Shown: positions 9,056 to 17,191 of the stretch, piece after piece | Layout of the letters: every line of letters begins with the position of its first letter | How positions within the stretch are numbered: the first letter of the stretch is position 1 | DNA from: Dunaliella salina | Lineage: Eukaryota > Chlorophyta > Chlorophyceae > Chlamydomonadales > Dunaliellaceae | Assembly: GCA_002284615.2 (NCBI GenBank) | Contig: MU070403.1 | Coordinates: 39,683-59,808 of the forward strand | DNA length: 20,126 nucleotides | Direction of reading: 5' to 3' | Translations under genes and position numbers: made by a program | Notes under the pieces: generated by a model | The model's database searches: none | Told to the model about the DNA's origin: nothing | Seen by the model: only the letters and a program-made list of their open reading frames with translations

Positions 9056-9705
9056 TTAGCAGAGCCAAGTTTGTGTTTCAAACACACAGAAGTTCTTGTG
9101 CATGTGTATCTTAAGTTTGTCGCTCAGGTTGGTGAGATAGTATATTGGGAAAGTGTAGGGGCGGTGCATGCCATCATTTTGTGTGGAAGAGGTCCTCAAT
9201 GAAAGCCAATGAAAATTTTGGAAAGGAACCCTGGCATCTGGAAGTGCAATGTCAATGGTGTGAGAGAGGGCTGCAGTGCGAGCGCAAGCGTCAGCACCCT
9301 CATTTCCTATGATGCCAGAGTGGGCTTTGACTTTATAAAAATGGATAGGGTGAGGGGAGTGTTCTAATATGGTTGATATTGCATGGATGAGCTCTGCGTG
9401 TAGGTGATACCTCATGCGCATGGGATGAAGGGTTTGATTAGAAATTTAAAAGAGGCAGGATACACTATCAGTGGCGATTTTTATTTGCTCGTGTTGGAGT
9501 GACACAAGGATACCCACGAGTTCTGCTCTAGTGATGGTATTGGGTGGCCCATATGGGCCCATGCATGGCCATTGGGTTTTATGTGCAGTTGCAAGTGTTG
9601 GGAGGGTGGAGCTGTGTCCCTTCCCGGTTTGTGAACACCTGAACCTGATAGCGGTGGGGAATTGTCATCTTTGTGATTGATCACACTGCCATCAGTGTAG
9701 GTCAT
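9056..9705 (-). pseudogene. RNase H domain of the LINE, one frameshift and one stop
   Basis: RNase H removes RNA from RNA-DNA hybrids during LINE replication. All four acidic residues can be found: D in YTDGS (9691-9693), E in RAEL (9521-9523), D in ATDS (9467-9469) and D in GNEGADACA (9290-9292), preceded by the typical KAHSGIIGNEGAD loop. The first D is in a different frame from the others, so a frameshift lies between 9690 and 9525. A TAA at 9446-9448 lies between the third and fourth residues. The fold is complete in order and length, so it was recently enough functional to be read. Confidence 0.85.
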
Positions 9706-9975
9706 TTTTCTCCAATCCTAAATTTTGGGTGTGAACATATTTCTGAAGTTGGCAGGGGTGAATGATGCCCTTTCTTGAGGGCACTTGTGTGAGCAGCTAT
9801 GGGTGTCCGGGGGGGAGTGGTTGGCATTTCTACTTCCAAGTATTTGATGCAAAGTGTTGGTGTGTTCGCAGTGGCACAGCAGGATTTGGAGGATCTAAGG
9901 GTAGCCAACATGCTTCTGGAGCATCTTGCTTTATATCACGTTGGAGGAGCTGGAACCAGCCTTTGTTTGTGCTCT

Positions 9976-10769
9976 CTAGCATAACTCTGGCATTGAGGTT
10001 CCACACAACAAGTTGCATAGGATAGGAAGGTGGGGTAGGACTGGGTATGGTATCAAACCAGTGTTGTGGTGCCTGGAATTGGAATTTTTTGCAGGGAATT
10101 TGGCAAGCACTTTTGCAACATCTGGGTATTGTTTGAGCCAGCTCATATATGCGTTGCAGCTGAAGCCTCTCCAGTGGGACAGGATCATGAAGGTGGCAAC
10201 TGGACCTGTGCTTTGGAGGGAGGAATGCACTGCGTGGCGCAGGTGTTTAAACATATTTCATTATCATGTGGGGAATGGCAGAAGGAGAAGCCAGTGTAGC
10301 GAACAGAGAGGGCGTCTGTGTGCGTCCCAAAGACCTGGTCTTGGTAATTTGTACTGAAATAGGTGTCGTAGGTATTTCCAAAATCAAGAGGGCTGGAATA
10401 CCTTTCTACTGAGACTTTCCAACGCTTCTGCAGGGCTGATCGTATGTGGGGAGGAGTACTAAACGTATTTGAATTGAAAACCTTTTTGCTCTGATCAAAA
10501 ACATTTTTTTGTTGAGCCTTTTGGCGAGAGAGCAAACCCATAATTTCAGTTGCTGAATCCTGGACAGGGGGCTGAATGGTGGCATGAATGCCTGCTCTTT
10601 TGGCTGCTCCGTAGGCTTTGAGCAGGGTCCTGAGCCTTTCTACAGTGAGCATGCCCATGCACTTGCCATTGGCATTGTAGACACAGGCGCATTCAGAGGT
10701 GGTTACCTCTGGCATTTGTGCTGGCATGGCAACCTCATCAGATGTGTCTAAGTGAAGGCTTTTTTTCAT
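9976..10769 (-). pseudogene. Unassigned central domain of the LINE, resembling PCIF1-type methyltransferases
   Basis: The piece at 10185-10769 reads VYNANGKCMGMLTVERLRTL, then QKRWKVSVERYSSPLDF, DQVFG and GFSFCHSPHDNE. After a frameshift, the piece at 9976-10254 continues ATFMILSHWRGFSCNAYMSW and DVAKVLAKFPAK. The order of an RxxSPL motif, D-x-x-FG, a Pro-containing tetrad, an F-x-I-L-x-x-W strand and a late F-P block parallels PCIF1/CAPAM cap-adenosine methyltransferases, where the tetrad is NPPF. Here the tetrad position reads HSPH, so any catalysis is doubtful. It lies between the chromo-like segments and RNase H. The similarity is a pattern match, not an alignment. Confidence 0.35.
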
Positions 10770-10886
10770 GAGGTCAACGCTTCTGATGATGATATTGCAT
10801 TGCCATGTTGGTATGATAATCTGTCTGGGGGCTGGTAGGAGGTCAAAGGTGACTTTTTTGCAAATGGCGCGACCGGTAGTTGAGAT

Positions 10887-11230
10887 TCATGAAGAGTCAG
10901 AAAGGTTCTGAGGATTGCCTTCAAAGCCTTGGTTGACAAGATTTTGCAGGTCCATATCAACGGCCAAGGGGTCTTCTACAACCTCTGGTCGTTCCTCCGC
11001 GTCAAAGGCTTGCACATGAGCATCCAGGTCTGGGTGTATATGTAACATTTTTTCAGCTTCCCATTCAGAATGCCACTCTACATAGATCATTTCACAGTCT
11101 TCAGAGAAGTTGATCCTTTCCGCTTTTTGGGAGTCTGACAGGGATGCGCAGGCAGGGCAGTCCCAGTGCTCATTTTGTTCGACCAGTGCCCGGTCATTTT
11201 GGGAGCATGTTTTGACATCTATGAGATAGT
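10887..11230 (-). pseudogene. PHD-like half finger plus chromo-like segment 2 of the LINE
   Basis: One open frame reads KTCSQNDRALVEQNEHWDCP, then AC (a C...HWxCPxC pattern like the second half of a PHD finger). About 25 residues later comes MIYVEWHSEWEAEKML, which resembles the W...WE aromatic core of a chromodomain. It ends in a stop at 10887. PHD and chromo folds both bind histone tails, so a chromatin-targeting role is a reasonable inference. The matches are short and by eye only. Confidence 0.4.
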
Positions 11231-11233
11231 CCC

Positions 11234-11257
11234 AGTAGTATATACATATATACTACT
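11234..11257. repeat. AT-rich palindrome inside the LINE remnant
   Basis: Arms AGTAGTATATA and TATATACTACT are perfectly complementary over 11 bp with a CA spacer. The palindrome interrupts the LINE frame between the chromo-like segments and could extrude as a cruciform. No known element end was recognised. Confidence 0.7.
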
Positions 11258-11356
11258 ATATGTGCATAATATATATGTGCAGTGGCAGGTATCACAGGTG
11301 GGCATATCTTCATGGATTTGACTTTCAAAGGTGTATTCTTTGCTTAATGGGCTCCA

Positions 11357-11638
11357 TCAGAGCTGGCAACGTGGGTCCGCTTTATTACTTCTTGGTACAT
11401 GCTGTGAAGAGGCCACTTTCAGCCCACCATTTTGGAAAATGGGCAAGGTCCATTTTTCAATGGTGACGGGGTGCCATTGTACTTTGTATTGTTTTTGCTC
11501 CTTTTCTTGAGAAGATCTCTTATATTTCCGGAGGTGTTGCCAGCCCAAGATATCTAAGATAATATGGTCAAAGCGGAAGATGGTGTTGCTAGCTTCAACT
11601 GCGCTAAATTTAGCAGCCTCATTCTGTTTATAATTCAA
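11357..11638 (-). pseudogene. Chromo-like segment 1 of the LINE
   Basis: The end of this 93-codon stretch reads ILGWQHLRKYKR, then QYKVQWHPVTIEKWTLPIF. The strand pattern Y-x-V-x-W-x-P-x-x-x-x-x-W resembles the core of a chromodomain (YLVKWxGxxxxxxTWEP-like), but the usual order is imperfect. It could instead be a lineage-specific module of this element. Confidence 0.4.
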
Positions 11639-11694
11639 GAGCCATTGGGGGAAATCAGTGCTTGAAGTGCTTGGAGGTGAAGGTTAAGGGGTTA

Positions 11695-12093
11695 TTATGG
11701 GTTGGGGGTCAGGGTCAAAAAGTGTTGTTGGGGCTTGGCTCCCTCTGGATTTTCTGCTTCCAATTTGTAGGGTCTGAGAGGGCTCCGGGGACGTGATCTG
11801 TGTGTAGGGTGTTGGAAAGGGTTGATTGTGTTGTATATCATGTACGTGTGTTTGCGGCTGCTCCGCATGGGGATTGTTTCTTTTGCGAGTGCGTCTGCCT
11901 TGGTATGAGTGCACCTCTGCATGTGGTTGACTGTTTGGGGTTGGGCTCTCATGGCTGCTGGGGGAGCATTTTCTACTTCCATATCCTCAGCATCAAAGAG
12001 GAGGTTGCTATAAGTTCTGGGATCTGGAGGTGTGTGTGTTTTGAGCACGACTCCCATTGTCTGGGTTGGAGTTGGGGGGATCTGAGGGAGCAT
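11695..12093 (-). pseudogene. Proline-rich linker of the LINE polyprotein
   Basis: An open stretch of 132 codons is rich in Pro, Thr and Gln with no fold recognised. It lies between the RT connector and the chromo-like segment, and is probably a disordered linker. Assignment rests on position and orientation alone. Confidence 0.4.
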
Positions 12094-12171
12094 GGTCTGG
12101 GTTAAACTTTCACCAGTGCCATCCTGTTGCTGTATATTCTGTTTTCATCATTTCTGTGTATGTTGCATTAT

Positions 12172-12600
12172 TTATGCAGCGTGATTCAGGGGTTTTATTG
12201 GGTGAGCTGTCATGGTTGTGAAGATTATGCTAATGAGGTCAGGTCTGTCCTCAGTCAGAGTGTGGGTGTTGAGGGTATGAGAGACTCTATTCAGGGCTAC
12301 AATATGCTTGGTCTTTAAATTGCGTCCAAACAGAGATGCGAGTTTGTTCCCGTCAATAATATTTGCGAGGTTATTATTCATCAAAGGAGGGAGCCTATTT
12401 ATTCCTATTTCATGAGCGCATAGGTGCAGTGGTAGGCTAAGGTTTTAAGGGTGGGTTGCAATGGCATTGAGAAGAATTTTACTATGGGAGTAATGCTGGT
12501 GAGAAGGGAAGGTGCTCCTTGATAGGAGACGTCGAGATCGCTGTTGTCAATGCAGAGGTATCGCCTGACACGGAGCATGTAGGGTAACTGCTTGAAGATG
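12172..12600 (-). pseudogene. LINE connector between RT and the central domains
   Basis: Broken frames continue the LINE polyprotein. The clearest piece (12172-12420) reads INRLPPLMNNNLANIIDGNK and then LASLFGRNLKTKHIVALNRV, a helical post-RT segment in the expected place and orientation. The pieces between 12420 and 12830 are too broken to assign a role. Confidence 0.5.
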
Positions 12601-12828
12601 AAGTTGGAGGTTTGGTAGGGTGGGTTGATGCCCCTGATTGCATAGTGTCTCAGTTTTGGATTTGCGATTCAAGCATTGCCTTGGTGACCCGGCCATGTCT
12701 GCCGGTGTTATTGAGGCTGGTGGTGAGGGCCGTTGCACATCTCACATCTTGCATTATATTCTACTGCAGTGGATGTACAACTAAGACCATAATTAATTTT
12801 GTCTTCCCGTAAGATGGCTGTGGCAGTG

Positions 12829-13161
12829 CTATGCCAGAGCTTGTACCTCTTTGATAACCTTGAGGATACATGTGTCCCAATCTGCGAGGTCCTTCTCAGA
12901 GCAAGGTGTCATTGGAAAGGCATATGCAATGCTGGGGATGACGGCTGTGCAAATTATATCCAATGGGACAATCCTTGTTAGGACAGGCCGTTTTCTGTAT
13001 TTTGAAGCAAAATTACAAGCAAGTGCAGCAGGCTTTGGCCCGGGGAGTGGCGCCCAGCCTACGTTAGCCACCTGGAGAAAAGCTGGCGCAAGAGGTGTTC
13101 CAGTAGTTGGCACGGTGGAGATGGTGCTCAGAGGTGGAGTGATCTCAGCATGGGTTTGCAT
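12829..13161 (-). pseudogene. LINE reverse-transcriptase thumb/post-RT segment
   Basis: About 110 residues include SKYRKRPVLTRIVPLDIICT, then AVIPSIAYAFPMTPCSEKDL and ADWDTCILKVIKEVQAL. The pattern of a hydrophobic strand followed by IPSIAYA, TPC and WD matches the region after the YADD motif in LINE reverse transcriptases, where template-gripping helices follow the palm. The catalytic palm would lie at higher coordinates but is not present before the microsatellite at 13342. Confidence 0.6.
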
Positions 13162-13336
13162 GACTGCATGCTTGCGTTCCGGCTAAGGCGGACCCCTGTG
13201 CAAGACGGGTGCTCAAGATGAGATGTTGCATTGGCTTTTTCTGAGGCTGAGGTTTGGGTCTTGAGTTTGCTGGACATGGCCTCAGTGTCTCAAGTGTTCC
13301 AGGTGGAAGTCAGTTGCCTGAGTAGACCCCTGTTCC

Positions 13337-13460
<124 letters not shown>

Positions 13461-13634
13461 ATATAAGTTTATTCTTTCACAAAGTGGCTCAGTCGCGTCG
13501 GTCGTCTTATCCCTTTGGGGGGGACTGGGGAGGGCAGGGAGGTATTGCGGGTTCTAATCGCCCTGGTGGGGGTGATCATGGATGCCTTTCCTTAATGCAC
13601 GCTCTGAGATTGCTATATGCACAGAGCATTGGAA

Positions 13635-13875
13635 TGTAACAATTATTGTTACATGTGACTTAGAGGATTATCGCTCTCAAGTTACTCTTTTGGCAGGAGT
13701 TTATAACCTCCGGGGAGCTGATTTCGACAGTTCTTTTATAATACGCTTATAGAGGGATTATCAGGTAGCAGCTCACAGAGGCGGGCGCGTTGGAGCCCCC
13801 TCTGCTACTACTTACGGACCCACGGGAAGACTAACAGCTAAGGTACGGCGCTCTGCTGGCCCTTTGTCTGTTACA
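13635..13875 (+). repeat. 5' LTR of the chromovirus
   Basis: It starts TGTAACA and ends TGTTACA, giving a 7-bp inverted terminus with the usual TG...CA ends. It matches the copy at 16932-17170 with roughly 16 substitutions, mostly transitions, and two small gaps counted by eye over about 225 bases. The first 19 bases form a palindrome (see findings). Confidence 0.8.
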
Positions 13876-13896
13876 TTGGTAGCGAAGCGAAGTGCC
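13876..13896 (+). other. Possible primer-binding site downstream of the 5' LTR
   Basis: TTGGTAGCGAAGCGAAG directly follows the LTR end. Nine of twelve positions agree with the initiator-Met tRNA complement commonly used by plant and algal Ty3 elements. The same 21 bp also follow the 3' LTR copy (17171-17191), which is not expected of a normal 3' LTR, so the role is uncertain. Confidence 0.4.
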
Positions 13897-13975
13897 CACT
13901 CGACCACGCATGCTTTGCATGCTTTGCTCGCGCACATGCACATGCGAGAGGTCACGGGTTCGAATCCTGGTACGC
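13877..13975 (+). other. tRNA-like stretch with perfect Pol III B-box, possible SINE-derived piece
   Basis: GGTTCGAATCC (13956-13966) is a perfect Pol III B-box inside a plausible T-arm. An A-box-like TGGTAGCGAAG lies about 79 bases upstream, a wider spacing than in ordinary tRNAs. No acceptor stem or anticodon arm could be drawn, so this is not annotated as a tRNA gene. A tRNA-derived SINE remnant or leader sequence is more likely. Confidence 0.35.
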
Positions 13976-14202
13976 GCGTGAAACGGCAGGCAATGTGTCG
14001 CCTAAGTCCAGGTGCTCCATCACCTGGCAAAATACCAAAGAGCACTAGTGAGCGGCTACGCATGTGAGTCCTTATGGCCTGGGGCTTTGCTAGCTCGCAA
14101 GGACGCAAGCTCATGAGGGTGGGGCGAGTGTAACAATCAAAGTATATGGCCTTTGAATGCCTTGTGTTACCAGGCCTGTCTTTTCGCCATGCACTTTACT
14201 TT

Positions 14203-14256
14203 CAGGTCGTGGACGGCACCAGACAGGCAGCCCTGTCTGGTGCCGTCCATGACCTG
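14203..14256. repeat. Long hairpin with 25-bp arms in the leader of the LTR element
   Basis: Arms at 14203-14227 and 14232-14256 are complementary at 24 of 25 positions around the 4-nt loop CAGC. The block is GC-rich compared with its surroundings. The one mismatch would be a G-U pair in RNA. In one frame it also encodes DGTRQAALSGAVHDLQDQL, a possible coiled-coil start, preceded by a splice-acceptor-like TTACTTTCAG. Confidence 0.85.
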
Positions 14257-14306
14257 CAGGACCAGTTGGCCGACGTGCAGCATCAAGCCGGAGCACGTCC
14301 GCGACA

Positions 14307-14990
14307 TTGTTGAGAGCACAGCAAAGGCCTAGGATGCGTTTGGAAGCAGCAGCAGTTGAAGGCAGTTGTTTCCCAGGAGACCCGGCAAAAATGTCTGTTG
14401 TAGCAAACTGGCCAGTTCCAATTAACCTCTCTGCTTTGAGATCGTTTGTAGACTTAGCAACTTACTTCAGTAAATCCATAAGAAGATTTTCTAGGATGGC
14501 TGCACCCCTAACAAACCTCACTAAAAAGGATGTGCCTTTTGAATGGTCCGACACTTGCCAAGAGCATTTGAGGAAGTGAAATACGCACTTACCCATGCTC
14601 CAGTATTATCCTTACCGGATTTTACTAAACCTTTTGAAGTCATCTGTGATGCATCAATTGAAGGGTTAGGAGCAGTATTAATGCAGCAAGAAAGGCCATT
14701 GGCTTTTGAAAGCCGGAAGCTCATTCCAGCAGAGATAAACTACACCACAGGCGAACAAGAGCTTTTGGCTGTAGTGCATGCCTTGAAAATTTGGCGTTGC
14801 TATTTGGTGTTCCTATGTTTACTATGATCACAGATCATAATCCATTTGAACACTCAGCCAAATCTTTCCAGACGGCGAGTACGTTGGTCAGAATATTTGC
14901 AGAGATTAAAGTTCAATTGGCTTTACAGACCTGGTAAAGATAATGTGGCTGATCCATTAAGCCGGAACCCTCCGCAAAGCCAGCCCCAAG
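14307..14990 (+). pseudogene. Chromovirus RT thumb and RNase H
   Basis: The RT thumb reads DPAKMSVVANWPVP, LRSFVDLATYFSKSIRRFS and MAAPLTNLTKKDVPFEW. A one-base loss near 14570 shifts the frame into VKYALTHAPVLSLPDFTKPF and VICDASIEGLGAVLMQQ (RNase H first Asp at 14648-14650), then GEQELLAVVHAL and, after another shift, TDHNPF (14830-14844). A further shift leads into NTQPNLSRRRVRWSEYLQ and YRPGKDNVADPLSRNP. The RT active site is absent. The enzyme would degrade the RNA strand during reverse transcription if intact. Confidence 0.88.
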
Positions 14991-14999
14991 AAAATTTTG

Positions 15000-16440
15000 C
15001 TAATCTGGTGCTTCTTTTAGCTATGCAAACGCGTAGCAAAGGACAAAAGCCTAAAGAACCAATGCGCACAGTACAACAATGTTTGCCAAAACGAAATAAA
15101 CGAAAAAGAGATGTCTCTTTTCCTTTAGTACCATCACCACCCTTCCAGGAAAATGGAAACTTGGGATCTCAGCAAAACACATATTCTTCAAGGGAGGGGG
15201 AGGAAAGCGAGGCGGCATATGCTGTGAATCATCCTTCTTCCGTAGAGACTGTGACTGGGTTGCCTGAGATTAGTCAGCACACCGGACAGGAGGTGGCTGA
15301 TGTCTTGGGTTCTATCCGGCGGGCTTATAGGGAGGATCCTAAGTTTTCAAATAGCTGTTTCACCTCAAAACAAGAATGGTTGGTGGTACACAAAGGATGA
15401 GCGTTTAGTGATCCCTGATGTAGATGCCGTTAAACACGTTAACATCATACATGTTAACCTCGCACCACAATGCATGGGTCATGTAGGATCTCTAAAAACT
15501 CAGCATATGGTCGAGAGAAGTTTTTGGTGGCCAACCATTGGATATGACGTTAAACTATTTGTCCAAGCTTGCCCTCAATGCCAAATTAATAAAACTGGAA
15601 ACCAAAAACCTGGAGGGCTTTTTACTCCTCTACCTATACCCTCTGAACCTTGGGAAAGTGTAAGCATGGATTTCATTACTCAACTTCCAAAACAAAGGAA
15701 GGTCACGATGCCACCTTTGTAGTTGTTGACTGTCTAACAAAAATGANGCATATCATGCCTACCACCACCAATGTTTCAGCTCAGGGAGTAGCTCAACTAT
15801 ATAGGGACCATGTCTTTGCACACCATGGTTACCCAAACAATTTTGTGTCCGACAGAGATGCAAGATTTACCATTAAATTTTGGCAGGAACTTCTTAAGTG
15901 TTTTGACACTAAAAGTTATAAATCCACTTTTTTCCACCCACAATCTGATGGCCTGACAGAAAGAGTAAACAGGGTTTTAGAAGAAATGATTATGTCAATC
16001 CTCAACAGGATGACTGGGATACATACTTAGCTATGGCTGAGCTTGGTACCAACAATTCTTATCACGAATCTACCAAAACAGCCCCATTTGTTTGAACTAC
16101 GGAAGGGATCCTCAAAAACCTCTTTCTTGGCCACTGAAAACTTCTTCAAAAGTTCCTACCGTAGAAACCTTCGTTAAAGACATGCAACAAGGCTTGAGAG
16201 ATGCAAAAGCACTCTTGAAGTGGCTCAACATAGGCAAAAAGCTTATGCTGACAAAACACGCAGGCCTGTTGAACTTATTGTTGGTGATGAAGTTTTACTC
16301 AGCTCTAAAAATGTCAAACTTTGGTTACCGGGTACACCCAAGTTTTTGCCAAAATGGTTGGGTCCGTATACAGTAGTCGAACAAACCAACTCTGTAGTAT
16401 ATAGCTGCCCGCCAATCTCAAAATACATGACGTCTTTCAT
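15000..16440 (+). pseudogene. Chromovirus integrase with HHCC zinc region and D, D, E core, frame-broken
   Basis: Integrase joins element cDNA to host DNA. After a basic linker (KRNKRKR near 15090) and a stop at 15398-15400, the zinc region shows two His candidates around 15435-15485 and CPQC (15570-15581). Catalytic residues are D in MDFI (15669-15671), D in SDRDARF (15851-15853) and E in TERVNR (15959-15961). The core is split by a frameshift near 15710 and a stop at 16028. A TGA at 16082 and a shift near 16220 follow, then DEVLLSSKNVKLWLPGTPKF and PKWLGPYTVVEQ, the usual GPY/F module. It cannot make one protein. Confidence 0.88.
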
Positions 16441-16463
16441 GTATCACTTCTTACAAAGTATCA

Positions 16464-16808
16464 TATAGAGATGGGCGTACCCAACCACCTCCTCTATCCT
16501 TTGTAGTTGATGGTGAAGAATATTTCTGTGTAGGACGCATTGTATCCCACCGCGTTCGAATGGTCACAACTAGGCAAAAAACAAAACATCGCCCAAAAAG
16601 GCAAAAGGCTGTCTATGAATACCTTATGAAATGGGAAGGTTGTTCTCGGGACCATAACACGTGGGAGCCTGAGTCAATCTTGTTAGAGGATACACTAACA
16701 GCTGAATTGCTTAGTGCTTACAAGGAAAAATTCCTGCCCCGAGAGTTCTCCTTGTCTTTCTACTTTCATAAATTGCCATCTAACCAAATAAGACATTGCC
16801 CTGTTTGA
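16464..16808 (+). pseudogene. C-terminal chromodomain of the chromovirus
   Basis: The frame from 16464 reads VVDGEEYFCVGRIVSHRVR, then a basic insert (RQKTKHRPKRQK) and YEYLMKWEGCSRDHNTWEPE. YxxxKWxG...NTWEP is the canonical chromodomain core. In chromoviruses this domain steers integration to marked heterochromatin. The aromatic positions Y, W and W are retained. The stop is at 16806-16808. The preceding integrase tail is in a different frame. Confidence 0.87.
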
Positions 16809-16876
16809 AGTAACATAGCCTGAAACAGAGCCCGTTAGGAGTACTAGTGCTTGCAACATTAAACTCCAGACTTTTT

Positions 16877-16893
16877 AAAAAGGGGGAAAATTA
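16877..16893 (+). promoter_or_regulatory. Polypurine tract of the chromovirus
   Basis: AAAAAGGGGGAAAA is a classic plus-strand primer site. It lies about 40 bp upstream of the inferred 3' LTR start rather than directly against it, so either the LTR start is eroded or a short insertion separates them. Confidence 0.6.
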
Positions 16894-16931
16894 ACCTTTG
16901 CTGCTTTCAAGACAGACTGGTCATCTGCTCA

Positions 16932-17170
16932 AGACACAAATGATCGTTACATGTGACTTAGAGGGTTATCACTCTAAGTTACTCTTTTGGCAGGGGTTTA
17001 TAATCCCCGGGGAGCTGATGTTGACAGTTCTTTTATAATATGCTTAGAGGGATTATCAGGTAGCAGCTCACGGAGACAAGTGCGTTGGAGCTCCATCTGC
17101 TACTACTTACGGACCCACGGGAAGACTAACAGCTAAGGTACGGCGCTCTGCTGGCCCTTTGCCTGTTACA
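16932..17170 (+). repeat. 3' LTR copy of the chromovirus
   Basis: Aligned to the 5' LTR, it keeps the TGTTACA end but has lost the clear TGTAACA start (it reads AGACACAAATG). Strong identity begins at 16946. It is followed at 17171-17191 by the same 21 bp that follow the 5' LTR; similarity then ends abruptly. Confidence 0.78.
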
Positions 17171-17191
17171 TTGGTAGCGAAGCGAAGTGCC

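Larger units (their letters stand above)
7935..13240 (-). mobile_element. Decayed Dualen-like LINE (RT, RNase H, zinc motif, restriction-like endonuclease), 5'-truncated
   Basis: One coherent minus-strand element runs from an RT thumb region at about 13161 to an RLE that ends at 8075. The order is RT thumb/connector, linker, chromo-like and PHD-like segments, an unassigned domain, RNase H, CPLC zinc motif and RLE. RNase H plus a C-terminal RLE is the layout I know from Dualen/RandI of green algae, which also carry an N-terminal APE endonuclease; none is visible here. The RT palm and everything upstream are missing, and the recognisable sequence stops just before the (TG)59 tract. Multiple frameshifts and stops show it is dead. 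The family name is inferred, since no alignment could be run. Confidence 0.75.
13635..17170 (+). mobile_element. Ty3/gypsy chromovirus, internally deleted and frame-broken
   Basis: The LTRs are at 13635-13875 and about 16932-17170. The internal region keeps, in order, RT thumb, RNase H, integrase and chromodomain, which is the chromovirus gene order. Gag, protease and the RT fingers/palm (with YxDD) are missing: only about 480 bp separate the 5' LTR from the RT thumb. At least eight frameshifts or stops interrupt pol. No matching target-site duplication was found. One N is present at 15746. It is a non-autonomous relic. Confidence 0.88.

Noticed and set aside
13877..13975. A complete tRNA gene.
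   Set aside because: B-box present, but no acceptor stem, anticodon arm or normal A-to-B spacing could be found.
13812..14114. Minus-strand protein with a GFEPVTSR motif.
   Set aside because: It is the complement of the LTR end and the Pol III B-box region; such peptides are a known artefact of tRNA-like repeats.
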